The notes below the pieces were generated by a model. That model was given only the letters and a program-made list of their open reading frames with translations. It was not told the origin of the DNA and ran no database searches. The translations under genes and the position numbers were made by a program. Of a stretch of DNA of 36,169 nucleotides, positions 5,781 through 14,138 are shown piece by piece. Position 1 is the stretch's first letter. Every line of letters begins with the position of its first letter. Origin of the DNA: Thermoplasmata archaeon (GTDB lineage: Archaea > Thermoplasmatota > Thermoplasmata > Thermoplasmatales > Thermoplasmataceae); contig JAJZXT010000050.1 of the NCBI GenBank assembly GCA_021806355.1, positions 1 to 36,169 on the forward strand, given 5' to 3'.

Positions 5781-8299
5781 AAGATAAAATCAATAAAATT
5801 TTGAATAATGAAAAAAACAGAAAATTACTGATAATATTGCTTGCCCTTGCACTTGTTTCCACCGGATCAACCTTCATGCTCCTCCAGCAGGGGCCAGTTC
5901 CGGTAGTGGTCGGAATTCCTCCGGGAGGAACCGTGCCCCCTTCGAACAACACGACTGCAACACCGTCCACTTCAATTACCATTGCACTGACCGGATCGCA
6001 TCCTGGAACATCATCATCCCCTAACCTTCTTCCAGGAGAACCCATCAACCTATCCGTTCAGGCCTCATTGGCTCCTCAGGGATGGCAGATCCATGCAGTC
6101 AACTGGACCGTAAGTTTCTCTCACCTTTCATATTGTCCAAAGTTCCCACTCAATGAAACATTTCGAACCATAGGAACCCGTCTCACTGTTCAAGGAGTTT
6201 GGACGACGGGAATTATGTCTTTCGCAAGTTCCAAAAACATATCTCCGTACAACATTAGTGCAGATCATAACTATATCCACATAAACGTGTCTTCTCCAAT
6301 GTATATCTCTGCGGCAGTTCAATTCACTTATAACGGGGCCATTACAGGAAGCTATGAATCCAACAAACTCATATATGATGCGTACCCGCCCCCGATCAAT
6401 TCACTTTCTCTTTCACCTGATCTGCCCTCTCTCCCTCCACTCCCACTGATCAATGTGAGCACTGATATTGATCACTCCATTCTCTTTTACAATCTCTTTG
6501 AACATCCTCCCATGGCCAACCTGTCCACATCCCTTTCATGGGACATTCATGGAGGATCGTATACCATGACAGTAGGCCCCTCAGGATCCTATAACGGGTT
6601 TCCATACACAAGTGAGTATATCTCCTTCAACAGCATTGGCACCTATTCAGTAACAGCTAATTGCTCCACAACAGTGGGCGGATACACTTTCTCCGATGGA
6701 GGTGAATATGTCAGAACAGCTACCGTCCACTCCGATCCTCCGCCATCCGTTTCAATTTCACCCTCACACAATCCTGCTGATATCGGAGTTCCCATAAAAT
6801 TCAATGCCACGCCATCAGGGGGGACGGGCATCTACTCATACAACTACACACTCTATAACGGCCAGTCTTCATCTTCATCCATCCTTCTCTCAGGGACCTC
6901 TTCAAGATTCACGTACTCATTCTTCTCACAGGGAAATTTCCTACTGTCATGGAAGGTTACAAGCAACAACTTCTCCGGGAGCTCATCCATCATAGAATCC
7001 ATCAACACAGACCCCACGGTATCCATCAATGAGAACAAGACAACCACTGATGTGGGGAATCCCATATCTTTCACATCATCGGTTCAATCCGGTACTTCTC
7101 CATTCTATTATTCCTGGTATGAGAGATCTTCGAACACATCAAATTACTCTCTCTTCTCCACTGCATCAAGCCCATCCTATTCGTTCACGGTTTCTGGTAC
7201 TTATTTCGTGTTCCTTTCCCTGAGGGATTCCTCCTCATATGTCTCAAACTCGTCCATTGTGTCTATCACAGTGAATCCTCCGCTCACAGGAAGCATATCC
7301 CTTTCCCCCTCCATTCTACCCGTTCCTTACACGGACGTGGGTTCTGTGAATCTTCAGGGGGGATCTGGTGTGTCACAGAACAACATTTACTGGACCAATG
7401 GATTTTCTCAGGATTATGGCTCCCCCACGCTTCCAGCTTCTTTCAGCGTGGGAACCCACCTCATAGGCGTCACCATAACGGATAATGCAGGCACAGTCCT
7501 GTTGCTGCACACATACCTGAGAGTCCTGCCAAACAATATAAAGATCACACCCAAGTTTCCCTCGCAGATACCTCAGGATTCTCTCATTCAATTGACAGCA
7601 CATGCATACAGTTTCATCGGGCCCAATGTATCGGTGACAGGATATTCATGGAGCATAAACAACAAATCATTCGGGGGCCAGACAATCTCATACAATTTCA
7701 ATGCCACAGGGACATACCACATCTTCATTTCCGCATGGGGCTCTTATCAGGGTTCCAACGATACTAACACATCAGAATTCAATGTCACTGTGCTGCCTCC
7801 CTCATCCACTCCAAACATAGTCATCATACAGACTCAAACAAAGGTGTCCGGAGGCATTGATTTCTCCTACTGGGCCTCATTCCACAACAACACATCATTC
7901 TCGGCAGCATTCATCACAGTGGGAGGAACCACATATCAGCCAACAAACATGTCCATATATTCCAATGGAACCGTGAGAATTGGAAAAACCATTGATTTTC
8001 AGAACATGCAGGCAGGAACGTACCAGATATCCTTGGAGGTGATAAACAACCAGTCCCAGGAGAAGAGTTCCAATTCCTCTTTCGTTGTGCCACTCTCCCA
8101 GAGCGGGACTTTCTCCATATACTCCATAGCGAACTTCTTCGGTGGTTACTTCAATTTTCTGATCTTCCTTGCCACAATGATAGGACTGGTGATTGCATGG
8201 GCAGGGCTTAGGGATTCGAAGGCCCCTCCAGTGATCAACATAAATGAAAACGGGAAACAGATGAAATACCAGCTGAGCGGAAAGAGAATAGGAAAGTAA
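5777..8299 (+). CDS. Large surface protein with Ig/PKD-like repeats, spike or adhesin candidate
   Basis: 840 aa. Residues 17-35 are a signal peptide or signal anchor after a basic start. A Pro/Thr/Ser linker follows (to about 65), then repeated beta-sandwich units with the PKD/Ig pattern: SxSPSHNPADIGVPIKFNATPSGG, DPTVSINENKTTTDVG and later copies with spaced Gly and Tyr. N-x-S/T sequons are very numerous, which fits a glycosylated exterior. A C-terminal membrane span at about 787-807 and a short basic tail (KYQLSGKRIGK) anchor it with the bulk outside. It follows three small membrane proteins and precedes cytoplasmic proteins and the ATPase. It could be an envelope spike, a mating-contact adhesin or a pilus-associated protein. 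The repeat fold is fairly secure, the role is not. Confidence 0.75.
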   Translation: MKDKINKILNNEKNRKLLIILLALALVSTGSTFMLLQQGPVPVVVGIPPGGTVPPSNNTTATPSTSITIALTGSHPGTSSSPNLLPGEPINLSVQASLAPQGWQIHAVNWTVSFSHLSYCPKFPLNETFRTIGTRLTVQGVWTTGIMSFASSKNISPYNISADHNYIHINVSSPMYISAAVQFTYNGAITGSYESNKLIYDAYPPPINSLSLSPDLPSLPPLPLINVSTDIDHSILFYNLFEHPPMANLSTSLSWDIHGGSYTMTVGPSGSYNGFPYTSEYISFNSIGTYSVTANCSTTVGGYTFSDGGEYVRTATVHSDPPPSVSISPSHNPADIGVPIKFNATPSGGTGIYSYNYTLYNGQSSSSSILLSGTSSRFTYSFFSQGNFLLSWKVTSNNFSGSSSIIESINTDPTVSINENKTTTDVGNPISFTSSVQSGTSPFYYSWYERSSNTSNYSLFSTASSPSYSFTVSGTYFVFLSLRDSSSYVSNSSIVSITVNPPLTGSISLSPSILPVPYTDVGSVNLQGGSGVSQNNIYWTNGFSQDYGSPTLPASFSVGTHLIGVTITDNAGTVLLLHTYLRVLPNNIKITPKFPSQIPQDSLIQLTAHAYSFIGPNVSVTGYSWSINNKSFGGQTISYNFNATGTYHIFISAWGSYQGSNDTNTSEFNVTVLPPSSTPNIVIIQTQTKVSGGIDFSYWASFHNNTSFSAAFITVGGTTYQPTNMSIYSNGTVRIGKTIDFQNMQAGTYQISLEVINNQSQEKSSNSSFVVPLSQSGTFSIYSIANFFGGYFNFLIFLATMIGLVIAWAGLRDSKAPPVININENGKQMKYQLSGKRIGK

Positions 8300-8317
8300 T
8301 AAAGAGGTGAAAAAAAG

Positions 8318-9295
8318 ATGACAGAATTCAGATCGAAAGGAAAAGGAAAGGACAGGAAAGTGTACCCGGTATCAGGAAAGAAGCCATACGGAACATCCAG
8401 GGAGCTCGCATATGAGGATGTAGTTTCAATGAGGAATCAGGGGAAAAAAGCAAGGCTCATACAGACTAACAAGAAGCTTGATCTGTATGCTCCATACGAG
8501 TCTGTTCTTCCTCCTGAGCCTGTTCCGGTATCTGAGGGAACAAAGACACCTGAAGAACCCAAAACACCGGAAGAGGCCCCCACGGTTGCCACATCAGAGA
8601 ATCAGCATCCCAAGGACATGCCGGTAACCATAGATCAGGTCCAGACCATGAAGGCCCAGCTCACAGGAGTCATGGGAAAGGGATGGTCAGAGCCCACAGT
8701 ATATTCCAAGAACGGAAATACATACGCCCTGTCCATTGATGATGCCAGAGTGGCCATGATCTATGAATCCGTGAAGGGGACAACATCCATAGAAGAGGGG
8801 CCCGTGGGACAAAAAGTGAAGCTCCCACTGGTGGATTTCAGCGATTCGGAAAGTGCGAAATTCCTCATTTCGAAAGACGGCAGGCAACAGATCCTGAAGG
8901 AGATACGGGAGAACAAGGATGTGATGGAAGTAGTGTTCCACAAGCCCGAAGGATATAAGAACGAGGCCTATATTTTCCTGATGGGCACAGAAGATCGGGA
9001 ACCCATTATTCTTGGTAACCCCTTGAAATTTGCCATGAAGAACCGAAACAGTGAGAGCTATACGGATCACATTCCTGCGGAGTATTTCAAGAAGCTTTTG
9101 AGGAACATGGGAAAACTCCAGAAGGAGAACGGTGTGTCCGATCTTGAACTGAAATTCAGGAGCGATTATCCCGTTGAACTGTCCGGCTCAAATTCGAAAA
9201 TGGAATTCGGTACATTCATCGCTCCAAGGTTGGTTGATCGGAGAGCTGATTCCATAAGGATACTGAACGAACGCATCGGGAAGGGTGATATCTGA
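8318..9295 (+). CDS. PCNA (sliding-clamp)-like protein with extra N-terminal region
   Basis: 325 aa, cytoplasmic. Residues 1-60 are basic (KGKGKDRKVYPVSGKKPYG). Residues about 63-98 are a Pro/Glu linker. Residues about 103-310 follow the layout of archaeal PCNA. TYALSIDDARVAMIYE (135-150) matches the first-domain strand pattern with the conserved D-x-x-R/H-V-A-M. SESYTDHIPAEYFKKLLRNM (245-264) and DLELKFRSDYPVELSG (275-290) match the second-domain helix and strand. FGTFIAPRLVD (297-307) matches the LAPR-type C-terminal motif. A true clamp would encircle DNA and tether enzymes. A clamp-like protein inside an envelope operon is unusual. The ribosome site GAGGTG lies ahead of the ATG after an 18-nt gap. 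Homology is inferred by eye and needs a structure comparison. Confidence 0.55.
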   Translation: MTEFRSKGKGKDRKVYPVSGKKPYGTSRELAYEDVVSMRNQGKKARLIQTNKKLDLYAPYESVLPPEPVPVSEGTKTPEEPKTPEEAPTVATSENQHPKDMPVTIDQVQTMKAQLTGVMGKGWSEPTVYSKNGNTYALSIDDARVAMIYESVKGTTSIEEGPVGQKVKLPLVDFSDSESAKFLISKDGRQQILKEIRENKDVMEVVFHKPEGYKNEAYIFLMGTEDREPIILGNPLKFAMKNRNSESYTDHIPAEYFKKLLRNMGKLQKENGVSDLELKFRSDYPVELSGSNSKMEFGTFIAPRLVDRRADSIRILNERIGKGDI

Positions 9296-9555
9296 TGGGA
9301 AAGATCTCTGATGCCGTTCTGGCCCTGATCATACTGATCATAGGCCTGTATGTCCTCACCAAGCTGGGCCTCACTGCAGGGGCCATATGGTCCATGCTCA
9401 AGCAGTTCTTCTCCTCCCCAACGCCCGGAAATACAACATCAGGTGCAATTCTGGGAATAACTACAAATGCGAAAATGAAGGAAAAGATCAGGGAGAAAAG
9501 GGAATGGTTCATCCACATGATCAGGTCAAGGCAGCTGAAGGGGATCAAGCGATGA
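9295..9555 (+). CDS. Small single-span membrane protein
   Basis: 86 aa, coupled by a TGATG overlap. One or two hydrophobic stretches cover about residues 6-40 (AVLALIILIIGLYVLTKLG, then GAIWSMLKQFF). The remainder is a short Ser/Thr/Gly linker and a strongly basic C-terminal helix (KMKEKIREKREWF). The basic tail should stay in the cytoplasm and could bind nucleic acid or the neighbouring clamp-like protein. No family was recognised. Its stop overlaps the next start by ATGA. Confidence 0.6.
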   Translation: MGKISDAVLALIILIIGLYVLTKLGLTAGAIWSMLKQFFSSPTPGNTTSGAILGITTNAKMKEKIREKREWFIHMIRSRQLKGIKR

Positions 9556-10148
9556 ACAGATCCCTTGTCTTTACACTATTTCTCATTTCCGCAATTGCAT
9601 TTCTCCTGTATTCGCCGGGAACTGCAACTCATGAAGGAATGATATCGGAAAGTCCTCAGGCAACACAAATATCCCAAAATTCCTCAATTGTGTATGTTTT
9701 CATATCATCTTCTCTTCCGGGCCAGTCCCAGTACCTGAGTGTGCCTGCGAACACATCCGGGGCCCTCCTGTATCCAGACCTGTCCATCAAGATCATTTCA
9801 ACAGCAAACACAACATATGACGTATATGTCAGCGGAAAGATCATGTCATCCGGGAATGTGTCAGGCATCAGGGAGATCTCATATGTGATCCCCAACGGAA
9901 CTTCCAGAATATCAATCTCTGTAAGTGTGGGCCATAATGACTGGAACTATCCAAATGAGCTTGTATCATCCCTTCCCGTATCAAAATACTATGGCCCAAG
10001 GCCTCCTGCACTTCAGTACACATATCTCCAGATACAGATGGCAATTGCAAAGGGATTCATTGCAGCCATATTTGGCATTGCCATAGCCATGTTCACCGCT
10101 CGGAAATTCATCCTTGAGAAGGAGAAGAGGGAGGCCATATTCATATGA
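9552..10148 (+). CDS. Secreted or surface protein with signal peptide and C-terminal anchor
   Basis: 198 aa when started at the ATGA overlap at 9552. An upstream in-frame ATG at 9387 lies inside the previous gene and is rejected. Residues 5-21 form a signal peptide (VFTLFLISAIAFLLYS). The middle is Ser/Thr/Asn-rich with several N-x-S/T sequons (NSSI, NTSG, NTTY, NGTS) and predicted beta structure. A C-terminal span lies at about 165-182 (AIAKGFIAAIFGIAIAMF) followed by a basic tail. This topology mirrors the 840-aa surface protein in miniature, suggesting a second external component of the same machine. Confidence 0.65.
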   Translation: MNRSLVFTLFLISAIAFLLYSPGTATHEGMISESPQATQISQNSSIVYVFISSSLPGQSQYLSVPANTSGALLYPDLSIKIISTANTTYDVYVSGKIMSSGNVSGIREISYVIPNGTSRISISVSVGHNDWNYPNELVSSLPVSKYYGPRPPALQYTYLQIQMAIAKGFIAAIFGIAIAMFTARKFILEKEKREAIFI

Positions 10149-10972
10149 AAGACAGACAGGGGAGAGGGTGGATAGAAAGGCACAGAGAAAAGAGCTTCGA
10201 ATCCGGGTTCCATGATGACTTCAAGGCAGAACTGAAGAAGGCCATGGAAGATAATGGCAACATAGAGGCCCTTAGAAAATTCACATCAAAGAGAAGCCTG
10301 ATAAAGAGCATGATCCCGCAGATCCTTCTGGGAATATTCCTCGCATACATCGAATTCAGGATCATAGGTATGCTGTATACAGTGGTATCCCTTGGCGTAT
10401 TCATTCCCGGCATCACCATGTATTCCCGGAGCCTCAGGACAAGATCAGGAACGTTCCTGATGGTTCCCGAGGATGATGCCATGGACTGGGAGCGAATATT
10501 CGTTTCAGAGGAGATCTGGTCTTTAGTAAAGAAGAAAACGGGCCTCACCCTTGAGCAGGGGAAGATCAATGGAAGGATCACATACTGGTGCACGGAAGTG
10601 AAGTTCCTCCCGGGAACCAATATTCCGTATTACGTGGAAATTGCATGGGCCCATTTCAATCGTGCAAAATACATGATGTTCTCCTCGATCATTGACGATC
10701 TCACGGATATGCTCAAGGAATCTTTGCTGGAAGTGGCGAAATTGAAGAAGACAGGCAAGGTTGAGGCCATTGTAGAAGGGACAAGGCAGACAAGGGAAAT
10801 GATCGATGCCATAGAAATGGCATTCCGATCTGATGTGCATGAGATCATCAGGAAGCAGGAGATAGATGAGCAGCAGGCAGAGATCCAGGAGAAAAAGGTC
10901 AATGAGCTTCTGAACAACCCCACATTTCTCAAAGCATTGATAGAAAAAAGAAAAAAGGAGGATGATCAATGA
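10145..10972 (+). CDS. Two-span membrane protein with cytoplasmic domain
   Basis: 275 aa, ATGA-coupled. A basic, helical N-terminus (about 1-53) precedes two hydrophobic spans at roughly 56-72 and 74-93, separated by a short turn. A long soluble domain (about 100-235) follows, with alternating strands and helices. The C-terminus (about 225-275) is a charged coiled coil (EIIRKQEIDEQQAEIQEKK). The topology places both ends in the cytoplasm. It could be a scaffold linking the membrane complex to the ATPase encoded downstream. I recognise no family. It overlaps the next gene by ATGA. Confidence 0.6.
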   Translation: MKDRQGRGWIERHREKSFESGFHDDFKAELKKAMEDNGNIEALRKFTSKRSLIKSMIPQILLGIFLAYIEFRIIGMLYTVVSLGVFIPGITMYSRSLRTRSGTFLMVPEDDAMDWERIFVSEEIWSLVKKKTGLTLEQGKINGRITYWCTEVKFLPGTNIPYYVEIAWAHFNRAKYMMFSSIIDDLTDMLKESLLEVAKLKKTGKVEAIVEGTRQTREMIDAIEMAFRSDVHEIIRKQEIDEQQAEIQEKKVNELLNNPTFLKALIEKRKKEDDQ

Positions 10973-11298
10973 CAAGATCTACAGTTAAAGATTGGAAAGT
11001 GGAAAGCATATTCCGGGACATGAAGCTGAAAGGCATAGAGTTAGACGGGAACCTGTGGCTCAAAACAAAATTCAGGGACTTTCAGGAGAAGGAGGATGAT
11101 GGTATGAGATCTATGCCACTTTCTCCGGATACTGCCGTTGAGGAGACACGTATCCCCGGATTTTATGAATTGTCAATGGATGAATCATACGAAGGCCCTT
11201 CATGCTCAATGCTTGAAAAGATTGTCAGGAGATCCACTCCGGAAGCTGAATCAAATTCTGCTGAAAAAGAAGAGGTGAATCAGGATGCCAATAGATGA
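10969..11298 (+). CDS. Hypothetical soluble protein
   Basis: 109 aa, ATGA-coupled to the preceding membrane protein. The N-terminal half is mixed charge (STVKDWKVESIFRDMKLKGIEL). The C-terminal half is acidic and Ser/Pro/Glu-rich and probably disordered (RSTPEAESNSAEKEEVNQD). No cysteine pairs, membrane segment or nucleotide motif are seen. It overlaps the following gene by 14 nt, the only larger overlap in the operon. The function is unknown. It is likely an accessory of the membrane and ATPase module. Confidence 0.5.
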   Translation: MTRSTVKDWKVESIFRDMKLKGIELDGNLWLKTKFRDFQEKEDDGMRSMPLSPDTAVEETRIPGFYELSMDESYEGPSCSMLEKIVRRSTPEAESNSAEKEEVNQDANR

Positions 11299-11647
11299 GG
11301 CCACGCCTGAAGGGCTTAGGCTCCTTTATGATCTTCTTGTTAAAGCAAGTGAATTTCCCGGAGACACAGTACATAACCCGAGAAACCTCTACATCTGGGG
11401 TGAAAAACTGAAAGCTCTGCACCATCTCATTTCATCGTATCATGATGATAAATACCTGCAGGAATACAGACTGGCACAGAAGCACATTCAGGAAATTTCA
11501 AAACTCTACCCTTCAGATAGTTACATATCAGGAGGTTTTGAGGCACTCTATGAGTGGCTGGGATCATTATCAAGACTGTATTCAAGGTTAGGCCTAATGA
11601 TACCTGAAAACCTGACTTACACGGAGGGAGGTGAGGATGGCATATGA
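11285..11647 (+). CDS. Hypothetical helical protein
   Basis: 120 aa, almost entirely helical with many Tyr, His and Leu residues (LRLLYDLLVKASEFPGD; KLKALHHLISSYHDDKYLQ; AQKHIQEISKLYPSD). The pattern suggests a small helical bundle of the kind that serves as an adaptor or ATPase partner. The start lies 14 nt inside the previous gene with GAAGAGGTGAA upstream as a ribosome site. Its end overlaps the ATPase start by ATGA, so it is translated directly before the ATPase. No family was recognised. Confidence 0.5.
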   Translation: MPIDEATPEGLRLLYDLLVKASEFPGDTVHNPRNLYIWGEKLKALHHLISSYHDDKYLQEYRLAQKHIQEISKLYPSDSYISGGFEALYEWLGSLSRLYSRLGLMIPENLTYTEGGEDGI

Positions 11648-12828
11648 GCGGGGATACTGAAAACATTTCAGAATCAATGAAAAACAGTGTTTGGTTAATG
11701 CAATGGATAAGGAATAGAATCAAGAAGAACAGGAATATTATTGCACTTTTCATTGGAGATACTGGCTCCGGAAAATCAATGGCTTCAATAAGGTTGGCAG
11801 AGAGAGTGGATCCAAACTTCACAGTTGACAGGATAGTGTTTACCGTCAAAGAATTCCTGTCTCTTGTCAACGGAGGGCTTCCTCCAGGTTCTGTCATAAT
11901 ATTTGACGATGCAGGGCTTGGCATCAATGCAAGATTATGGCAGGAAACAAGTGCAAGAGTGTTTGGGATGTTGACTCAGGGGTTCAGGTACAAACAGATA
12001 CTCACATTTATTACTGTTCCTGATGAGACATTCATTGAAAGGCAGTCAAGGAAACTTGTGCATATCAGGTTCGAATCAACTGATGTTCAGGGCCTCATGA
12101 AAATAAAACTGATCTCAAGGAATACCTGGGATCCTGAGCATCCACTGGCCAAATTTCCCAGAATTCACCGGGGAATTTCTGAAATAGTGATCAAAATGGC
12201 AAAATTCCAGTTGCCCAGCAAGGAACTCAGGGAGGCTTATGAAACCAAAAAAAAGGAATATATGGAGTCAAGATTCAAAGAATTTCAGGAGCAGCTCAAC
12301 ATCATGGATGGCGGAAAGCTCCTGCTAAAAAATGGAAATCCGGCAGTGAATATCCAGTGTGATGAGTGCGGCTATGAATGGGACTATACGGGATACAGAA
12401 AAATAGCTCAATGCCCAAGCTGCAATCACAGAATATATATTGCGGACATGGAGGAAAATAGAAATTCTGGCATACAGGTAAAATGCAGGCATTGCAGCTA
12501 TGCGTGGACTTATACAGGGGAAGGAAAACGAACCGTCTGCCCGAACTGCGAACAGCATGTGAATGTTGTCAAGGATGTTGTGGAAGGAGAGAAGGCTGAT
12601 CCATTTGATCCCCTGAACACACCATACAGTCCAGGAATGACTAAGGAGGAACTGTTTGATCTTATGATGGAAAAATTGATTAGAAAAGGGGAGAAGATAA
12701 CGCCTGAAATGAAAAACTTGTGTGAGTATCTGGCTGAGAAGGCAATAAAGCATCAGGAGGAGAAGCGTAAGAATGCATTGGAAGGGAAAAAAGAAGGTAA
12801 GGAGGATGCGGATGATCATAAGAAATAG
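11644..12828 (+). CDS. P-loop ATPase (Zot/packaging-type) with two C-terminal zinc ribbons
   Basis: 394 aa. The Walker A motif GDTGSGKS is at residues 38-45 and Walker B (SVIIFDDAG) at about 83-91, followed by a glutamine-rich sensor-like stretch and an arginine-rich region (DETFIERQSRKLVHIRFES). The pattern recalls Zot-type assembly ATPases and archaeal plasmid or virus ATPases rather than VirB4 or FtsK. Two zinc ribbons follow, each CxxC-x(about 16)-CxxC, at about 239-260 and 281-302, then a charged coiled-coil tail. It is the last gene of the envelope operon and the only ATPase in it, so it probably powers assembly, DNA transport or genome packaging. There is no membrane span, so it would dock to one of the upstream membrane proteins. 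The exact family is uncertain. Confidence 0.75.
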   Translation: MSGDTENISESMKNSVWLMQWIRNRIKKNRNIIALFIGDTGSGKSMASIRLAERVDPNFTVDRIVFTVKEFLSLVNGGLPPGSVIIFDDAGLGINARLWQETSARVFGMLTQGFRYKQILTFITVPDETFIERQSRKLVHIRFESTDVQGLMKIKLISRNTWDPEHPLAKFPRIHRGISEIVIKMAKFQLPSKELREAYETKKKEYMESRFKEFQEQLNIMDGGKLLLKNGNPAVNIQCDECGYEWDYTGYRKIAQCPSCNHRIYIADMEENRNSGIQVKCRHCSYAWTYTGEGKRTVCPNCEQHVNVVKDVVEGEKADPFDPLNTPYSPGMTKEELFDLMMEKLIRKGEKITPEMKNLCEYLAEKAIKHQEEKRKNALEGKKEGKEDADDHKK

Positions 12829-12834
12829 AAGTAG

Positions 12835-12918
12835 TGGCATGTCAGGTGGCATGTGCCACTCACATGCCAGTGATACAGAACCTGCAACTTCCTGTAAAAA
12901 TAATAGAAAATGGCATGT
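12835..12918. repeat. TGGCATGT repeat cluster with 9-bp hairpin
   Basis: TGGCATGT occurs at 12835-12842, 12847-12854 and 12911-12918, and inverted as ACATGCCA at 12862-12869. Copies two and three form a perfect hairpin with arms 12847-12855 and 12861-12869 and a 5-nt loop. The first two copies are 12 bp apart. The cluster starts just after the ATPase stop. It is not followed by a T-run, so it looks more like an operator or replication/transfer site than a terminator. Confidence 0.7.
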
Positions 12919-12988
12919 TGTGATGTTGAACTTCTATTATTATATATACATGAATCAAAAGGCAATCTTTGATCGAATTTTTGGTTGC

Positions 12989-13075
12989 TTTAAATACTGT
13001 AGACTCACCCGGAGTTTGAAAATATGAATAATCTTGTTAAAAATGAAATAAAGAAGAACGCAGAGGAATGAAAAA
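12989..13075 (+). promoter_or_regulatory. Promoter and leader of the antirestriction gene
   Basis: TTTAAATAC at 12989-12997 is a TATA-like box. An ATG at 13024, 27-35 nt downstream, opens a 15-codon reading frame ending at TGA 13069-13071. GAGGA at 13063-13067 lies 8 nt ahead of the ATG at 13076. The message may begin leaderless with the short peptide and then use a normal ribosome site for the main gene. The short peptide is speculative. Confidence 0.4.
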
Positions 13076-14077
13076 ATGACACAGAAATGGATAACAAAAG
13101 GAAAAGGAGACGAGAAGAGGAGATTTGCAATTGAGACTGACAGGAAGCAAAGAGAAGTACAGATCAGTACCATAGGGCCATCTGTTAGTGATCTGGAGAA
13201 GGAAGCGTGGGGGATGCTGGGAGATCTCTCCAAAATAACCAGTGTTGATGATCTTCTATTGCAATTAAAAAAGTACTCAGGTACCCTGGGAGACTATTCC
13301 TCGTTCAATTCACTTCTTATAACATTCCAGTTTGAGACTCCTACCATAGTCAGATCCAAGGCTGAATGGGGTTATTTCGGAAGAACAGTTAATGAGGATG
13401 CAACCAGAATTAATGTGCTGTATCCAATAGGAATTCCCAAGAAAGACGGGCCGGGCAAAGTCAAAGAATTCATTGAAAAAAAGAGAAAGGAAGGTCTCAG
13501 CGATGAGGCCATAGATGAACTCTTAAGGGAAAAATTCAATGCTGAAGGTGGAGGATTAACCCATATCTTCAGTGTTGGATCTGTTTATGACATATCCCAA
13601 ACCACTGTGATCCCGGGAAAAGGTAAACCGATGGAGGATAATGCAAAGGCAGAATCCCTCTACAATACCCTTAAGAAGATAGCAAAGCAGCATTATACCG
13701 TCGAGGAAGATACCATAGTAACTGGGGCCAGAGGATATACTGCCCACTCAAACGAAGGCCAGAAGATAGTTGTTATGAAGATACCGGGTGAAGACACAAA
13801 TGTGCTCCATACATTGATTCATGAGATGTCTCACGCCAGACTGGAGCATCTTTACAGAAAAGATCTTCCGAGAGGAATTGCAGAGGTTGAAGCTGAGCTC
13901 TCCTCATACCTGGTAGGCTCGCATTTTGGATTAGATTTCCGTGGGGATTCTTCTATATATATCAAGAATTGGCTCGATAATGCAAGGAGCGAAGGAAAAG
14001 TGCTTGGAAAGGAGAACCTGGACAGGGTGATGAACAATGCAAGATGGCTCATTCAGGAGATATCCCAGAGGCTGTAA
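13076..14077 (+). CDS. ArdC-like antirestriction protein (zinc metallopeptidase)
   Basis: 333 aa. Residues about 45-185 match the ArdC N-terminal single-strand DNA-binding layout: a YSSFNSLLITFQ segment followed by VRSKAEWGYFGRTVNEDATRI, as in 'play-and-stay' conjugative-element ArdC proteins. Residues about 195-333 form a zincin-like peptidase. HTLIHEMSHARLEH contains H249-E250-x-x-H253, and a downstream Glu in AEVEAELSSYL could be the third zinc ligand. ArdC proteins protect incoming DNA from host restriction. It has its own promoter and precedes the AT-rich defence cargo. The absence of a recognised relaxase leaves open whether it serves conjugation or viral entry. A link to ImmA/IrrE-type peptidases is the main alternative. 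Confidence 0.7.
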   Translation: MTQKWITKGKGDEKRRFAIETDRKQREVQISTIGPSVSDLEKEAWGMLGDLSKITSVDDLLLQLKKYSGTLGDYSSFNSLLITFQFETPTIVRSKAEWGYFGRTVNEDATRINVLYPIGIPKKDGPGKVKEFIEKKRKEGLSDEAIDELLREKFNAEGGGLTHIFSVGSVYDISQTTVIPGKGKPMEDNAKAESLYNTLKKIAKQHYTVEEDTIVTGARGYTAHSNEGQKIVVMKIPGEDTNVLHTLIHEMSHARLEHLYRKDLPRGIAEVEAELSSYLVGSHFGLDFRGDSSIYIKNWLDNARSEGKVLGKENLDRVMNNARWLIQEISQRL

Positions 14078-14138
14078 TGGATGGCAGGAAGGAAGAACAC
14101 TAAAGGTGAGACAAAGGGGCATCATGGCAACATTAGTT
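14078..14138. other. Junction between backbone and AT-rich cargo
   Basis: After the ArdC stop the sequence stays backbone-like for about 45 bases, with a short frame MDGRKEEH, and then switches abruptly to very AT-rich DNA of opposite gene direction. No repeat or att-like site was recognised at the switch. A cut-off follow-on gene of the backbone operon is possible. Confidence 0.35.

Noticed and set aside
9387..9551. Upstream extension of the surface protein at 9552
   Set aside because: The extension lies fully inside the previous gene and would bury the signal peptide; the ATGA start fits better.
10141..10975. Long minus-strand frames opposite the two-span membrane protein
   Set aside because: No ribosome sites, low protein character, and full overlap with coupled plus-strand genes.
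12773..13027. 84-codon plus-strand frame after the ATPase
   Set aside because: It starts inside the ATPase gene and reads through the hairpin repeats; the content is not protein-like.
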